A stretch of DNA of 36,413 nucleotides from positions 1 through 36,413 of the forward strand of contig JAAESX010000242.1 in assembly GCA_024228935.1 (NCBI GenBank), given 5' to 3'. The translations under genes and the position numbers were made by a program. Of the stretch, positions 33,694-36,413 are shown one piece after another. Each line of letters begins with the position of its first letter. Within the stretch, counting starts at the first letter, position 1. This DNA is from Pseudomonadota bacterium (GTDB taxonomy: Bacteria > Myxococcota_A > UBA796 > CAJQPC01). Under the pieces are notes generated by a model. The model did no database searches, was not told the origin of the DNA, and saw nothing but the letters and a program-made list of their open reading frames with translations.

Positions 33694-36143
33694 GCTTCCT
33701 GCTGTTGTGGTTCATGGCCTGGGTGACCCCGGCGCACGCGCAGGACAGCGCGGGCACCATCGTGAGCCTGCGCGTCGAAGGCAACAAGCGCATCGAGGAC
33801 GCGGCCGTGCTCGCCGCGGTCCAGCTGAACGAAGGCGAGGAGCTCGCCGCCTGGAAGATCCGCCGCGACATCAAGGGCGTCTACCGGACCGGCTTCTTCG
33901 AGGACGTCCAGGTCGACGTGGTCGATGCGGACGTGCACGGCGGGGTCGTCGTGACGTTCCTCGTCGACGAGAACCCGGCGGTCCGGGAGATCCTGCTCTC
34001 GGGCAACAAGAAGCTCGACGAGGACGACCTGCGCGAGGTCATGGACATCTCGCCCTACACCGTCCTGAACGACTCGGACATCGCGCTCAACCAGCAGCGC
34101 CTCCGGGACCTCTACATCGAGAAGGGGTACTTCCTGGCCGAGGTCGAGCCGGTGCTCGCCGACGTGGGCGACGACCTGGTCGAGCTCACCTTCGAGATCG
34201 TCGAGAACCGCAAGGTCATCGTCCAGAGCATCGACATCACCGGCAACACGGGCGTGCCGGACCGGAAGATCAAGCGCTTCCTCCAGACGCGCGAGGGCGG
34301 CATCGCTCCGTGGTTGACGAGCGCGGGCTCCTTCAACTGGCAGAACCTCGACGCCGACATGATGATCGTGAAGTCGGTCTTCCTCGAGGAGGGCTACGTC
34401 GACGCCGCGGTCAGCGAGCCCAAGGTCTACCTCAGCCCCGACAAGCGCTACATCTACATCACGATCCACGTGGACGAGGGCAAGCGCTACAAGCTCGGCC
34501 ACATCCGCGCCGATGGTGACTGGGTCGAGGGCGAGGGCCTGACCGAGGACGCCGTCATGGAGCTGGTCCGGGGCGCCACCGTCAAGGAGGTCCAGGACGA
34601 GCGGGACCGACGCTTCCCGAAGCTCCGCCGCGTCTTCGACTACAGCCAGGAGACGACGGTCGCCGCGACGCCGCTCGAGACCGGCGACTACTTCAAGCTC
34701 TCCGAGGTGCAGCTCGGCATGCAGCGCATCTCGGACCTGTACGCCGACCAGGGCTACGCGTTCGTGAACGTCTACCCGGACACGCGGACCGACCCCGAGA
34801 GCGAGCTCGTCGACATCACGTTCCTCGTCAGCAAGGGCGAGAAGGTGCGCATCGGCCGCATCAACATCACGGGTAACGACCCGACCTGGGACAAGGTCGT
34901 GCGTCGCGAGATCCCCATCAACGAGGGGGAGATCTACAACGGCTCGCAGATCCGCGAGGCTCGCCAGCGGCTAGAGCGCCTGGGCTTCTTCGAAGAGGTC
35001 CGCATCACGACGCCGCGGGGCGCCGGGGCCGACGTGCTCGACATGAACGTCGACGTCGTCGAGCAGCCCACAGGCAGCTTCTCGGTCGGCATGGGCTTCT
35101 CGAACCTCGAGAACTTCGTCCTGACGGGCTCGGTCAGCAAGCAGAACTTCCTGGGCCTTGGCTACATCATGAACGCGGCCATCAACTGGTCGTCGCTTCG
35201 TCAGCAGTGGAACCTGTCGTTCTTCGACCCCTACCTGCTCGACACCCGGTGGACGCTCAAGGTCGACGGCTTCTCGATCAGCCAGCAGTACGTCGAGGAC
35301 CAGTACCAGCGGGGTGGGGGACTCGCCGTGGGTCGCTACCTCGACCGGCGTGACGACTGGCGCCTGACCGCCAACTACACGCTCGAGGACGTTGGTCTCA
35401 CGCAGATCTCGCCCTACCAGGCGCACCTGTTCGGCGGCCAGCTCTACCGGAACGGGCTGACCTCGACGCTGGGCCTGAACCTCAACGTCGACAAGCGGGA
35501 CAACCGCATCAAGGCCACCAAGGGCCTGTACGCCTCGGCCAGCACCGAGCTGTCCGGTGGCTTCCGCTTGGGCGAGACGGACGACGTCGTCAACCTGCTG
35601 GGCGGCGAGTTCATGCTGTGGGAGAACCGCCTCAACGTGCGGTGGTTCCAGCCGGTCATCCCCGGCAAGGACATCCTGATCTTCCGGTTCAACAGCACGC
35701 TCGGTCACATCCAGTCGACTGACGGCAGCGTGGTGCCCTTCATCCACCGCTACCGGGCGGGCGGCATCAACTCGGTGCGCGGCTACAACTGGTACAGCCT
35801 CGGCCCGAGCATCCGGAACCTGCAGTCGGACGACCCGACGCACGCGGACGACCGGCTCATCGTCGGTGGAACCGAGACGTTCATCAACAACATCGAGCTC
35901 GAGTCGCCCATCATCAAGGCGGCGGGCATCTCGGCGGTCGTGTTCTTCGACGCCGGAAACGCCTTCGGTGGCGTCTACGACGAGGAACACATCAACCTGG
36001 CCGGTCTGCGGTACAGCTACGGCTTCGGTGTGCGCTGGTTCAGCCCCATCGGGCCCCTGCGCTTCGAGTGGGGCTTCCCCATCAACCCGCACGAGGACGA
36101 GCGCACCAGCGTCTTCGACTTCAGCATCGGCTCCTTCTTCTGA
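33690..36143 (+). CDS. bamA: Outer membrane protein assembly factor BamA
   Basis: The 817-residue protein has a signal peptide (1-17, ending AHA before QD), five POTRA domains (about 24-92, 95-172, 175-262, 265-382, 385-458) and a 16-strand-type Omp85 barrel (about 460-817). The barrel holds the lid-lock motif VRGYNWYSLGP and ends FDFSIGSFF with the C-terminal aromatic signal. POTRA4 is longer than usual: about 35-40 residues (about 296-336, EVQDERDRRFPKLRRVFDYS and onward) are inserted between its helix segments. BamA inserts beta-barrel proteins into the outer membrane. The GTG start overlaps lolD's stop. The skp/ompH-lpxD-fabZ-lpxA genes that often follow bamA are absent; a convergent gene comes instead. 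Confidence 0.96.
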   Translation: MSFLLLWFMAWVTPAHAQDSAGTIVSLRVEGNKRIEDAAVLAAVQLNEGEELAAWKIRRDIKGVYRTGFFEDVQVDVVDADVHGGVVVTFLVDENPAVREILLSGNKKLDEDDLREVMDISPYTVLNDSDIALNQQRLRDLYIEKGYFLAEVEPVLADVGDDLVELTFEIVENRKVIVQSIDITGNTGVPDRKIKRFLQTREGGIAPWLTSAGSFNWQNLDADMMIVKSVFLEEGYVDAAVSEPKVYLSPDKRYIYITIHVDEGKRYKLGHIRADGDWVEGEGLTEDAVMELVRGATVKEVQDERDRRFPKLRRVFDYSQETTVAATPLETGDYFKLSEVQLGMQRISDLYADQGYAFVNVYPDTRTDPESELVDITFLVSKGEKVRIGRINITGNDPTWDKVVRREIPINEGEIYNGSQIREARQRLERLGFFEEVRITTPRGAGADVLDMNVDVVEQPTGSFSVGMGFSNLENFVLTGSVSKQNFLGLGYIMNAAINWSSLRQQWNLSFFDPYLLDTRWTLKVDGFSISQQYVEDQYQRGGGLAVGRYLDRRDDWRLTANYTLEDVGLTQISPYQAHLFGGQLYRNGLTSTLGLNLNVDKRDNRIKATKGLYASASTELSGGFRLGETDDVVNLLGGEFMLWENRLNVRWFQPVIPGKDILIFRFNSTLGHIQSTDGSVVPFIHRYRAGGINSVRGYNWYSLGPSIRNLQSDDPTHADDRLIVGGTETFINNIELESPIIKAAGISAVVFFDAGNAFGGVYDEEHINLAGLRYSYGFGVRWFSPIGPLRFEWGFPINPHEDERTSVFDFSIGSFF

Positions 36144-36233
36144 GCGCGCGTCTCGGCCCCGCGGCTGTCACCCGCTTGCGGCTGCCCCTCGTTCCTCGGG
36201 TCCACGCAGCGGGGACCCCTTCCGGCCGCGCGC
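36144..36233. terminator. Structured inverted-repeat region after bamA
   Basis: GCGCGCG-tctc-GGCC right after the bamA stop (36144-36158) can pair with GGCCGCGCGC (36224-36233), enclosing a second hairpin GGGTCC/GGACCC (36198-36203 with 36213-36218). No T run follows. Because bamA and the next gene converge here, a two-sided structured end is plausible. Confidence 0.35.
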
Positions 36234-36246
36234 AGGGTGTGCTGGA

Positions 36247-36413
36247 CTAGTACCTCTGCACAGGGGTTTTGATCGAATGCCCGCCGCACACGAGGCAAGG
36301 CAATTCGCTCGCGGGTAGTGCCAAGCGAATGGTCCTGGCCTTGCCCGCGACCTTGGTGATGAGGCCCTTCTTCTCGAGCTGCTTCACCATGCCCTGCGCC
36401 GAAGGTGCGTGAA
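36247..36413 (-). CDS. LexA-like winged-helix protein, C-terminal fragment (5' end outside window)
   Basis: The minus strand is open from the right edge to TAG at 36249-36247, giving about 55 residues. The fragment reads as the recognition helix and wing of a LexA/MarR-type winged helix: APSAQGMVKQLEKKGLI, then TKVAGKARTIRLAL. A short tail with a C-x2-C pair (LPCLVCGGHSIKTP) ends the protein. There is no LexA peptidase domain, so it is a small LexA-N-like DNA-binding protein and not the SOS repressor. Such small proteins are frequent in Myxococcota, but their targets are unknown. The gene converges on bamA and its start lies outside the window. Confidence 0.6.
   Translation of the reverse strand, partial: HAPSAQGMVKQLEKKGLITKVAGKARTIRLALPASELPCLVCGGHSIKTPVQRY
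36253..36270 (+). terminator. Weak intrinsic-terminator-like hairpin for the bamA operon
   Basis: CCTCT (36253-36257), loop GCAC, AGGGG (36262-36266; one G-T pair) and TTTT (36267-36270). The stem is short and lies inside the 3' end of the opposing LexA-like gene, which is acceptable for convergent genes. Confidence 0.3.

Noticed and set aside
36150..36318. Short open frames on both strands spanning the end of bamA
   Set aside because: They continue out-of-frame reading of bamA and the structured intergenic region and show no recognisable protein features.

Overview
The window is a gene-dense, very GC-rich stretch of bacterial chromosome (third codon positions are nearly always G or C). It encodes a Gram-negative envelope: a BamA outer-membrane assembly protein, Lol lipoprotein-sorting proteins and heptosyltransferase-like enzymes. 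The gene orders yicC-gmk-rel, phoH-pgpH-ybeY and lysS-lolCE-lolD-bamA, together with small lipoproteins carrying Asp/Thr/Ser-rich linkers, suggest a member of the Myxococcota / former Deltaproteobacteria. This is inferred from gene content; no marker phylogeny was possible. I see no tRNA, rRNA, CRISPR array, insertion sequence or phage genes, and no gene-free stretch longer than about 170 bases.

Layout. 1-5729 (+): the 3' part of a giant tetratricopeptide-repeat protein whose visible start is a run of EAAAx pentapeptides, translationally coupled to a small isoprenylcysteine-methyltransferase-like membrane protein. 5731-7690 (-): a cassette of ECF sigma factor, zinc-binding anti-sigma factor, and an exported bactofilin-like beta-solenoid with a membrane domain. 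7859-14013 (+): an unknown TPR-like membrane protein followed by five overlapping glycosyltransferase genes (two GT9, three GT4), probably a surface-glycan or LPS-core operon. 14040-22004 (+): a lipoprotein, yicC, gmk, a bifunctional (p)ppGpp synthetase/hydrolase, coaX, an EF-G paralogue and a tiny cytochrome-c-like lipoprotein. 22006-24372 (-): an uncharacterised alpha-helical protein and alanine dehydrogenase. 24444-29426 (+): phoH, a c-di-AMP phosphodiesterase of the PgpH type, ybeY, and prfB with its programmed +1 frameshift. 29453-36143 (+): a lipoprotein, lysS, lolC/E, lolD and bamA. 36247-36413 (-): the 3' end of a LexA-like winged-helix protein.

Most housekeeping genes form coupled chains: twelve neighbouring pairs overlap by exactly four bases (ATGA, GTGA, and once ATAG). 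Functions cluster into stringent response and nucleotide metabolism (gmk, rel), RNA maturation and translation (yicC, phoH, ybeY, prfB, lysS, EF-G paralogue), second-messenger turnover (pgpH) and envelope building (glycosyltransferases, Lol, BamA).

The points most worth a second look are: an apparent ATA start codon for pgpH; three lipoproteins with extremely short, uncharged signal peptides; a CX4CH haem motif in the cytochrome-like lipoprotein; the sigma/anti-sigma/exported-bactofilin cassette; an insertion in POTRA4 of BamA; and yicC and coaX sharing a TTAG box exactly 7 bases before ATG with no clear Shine-Dalgarno, as leaderless genes would.
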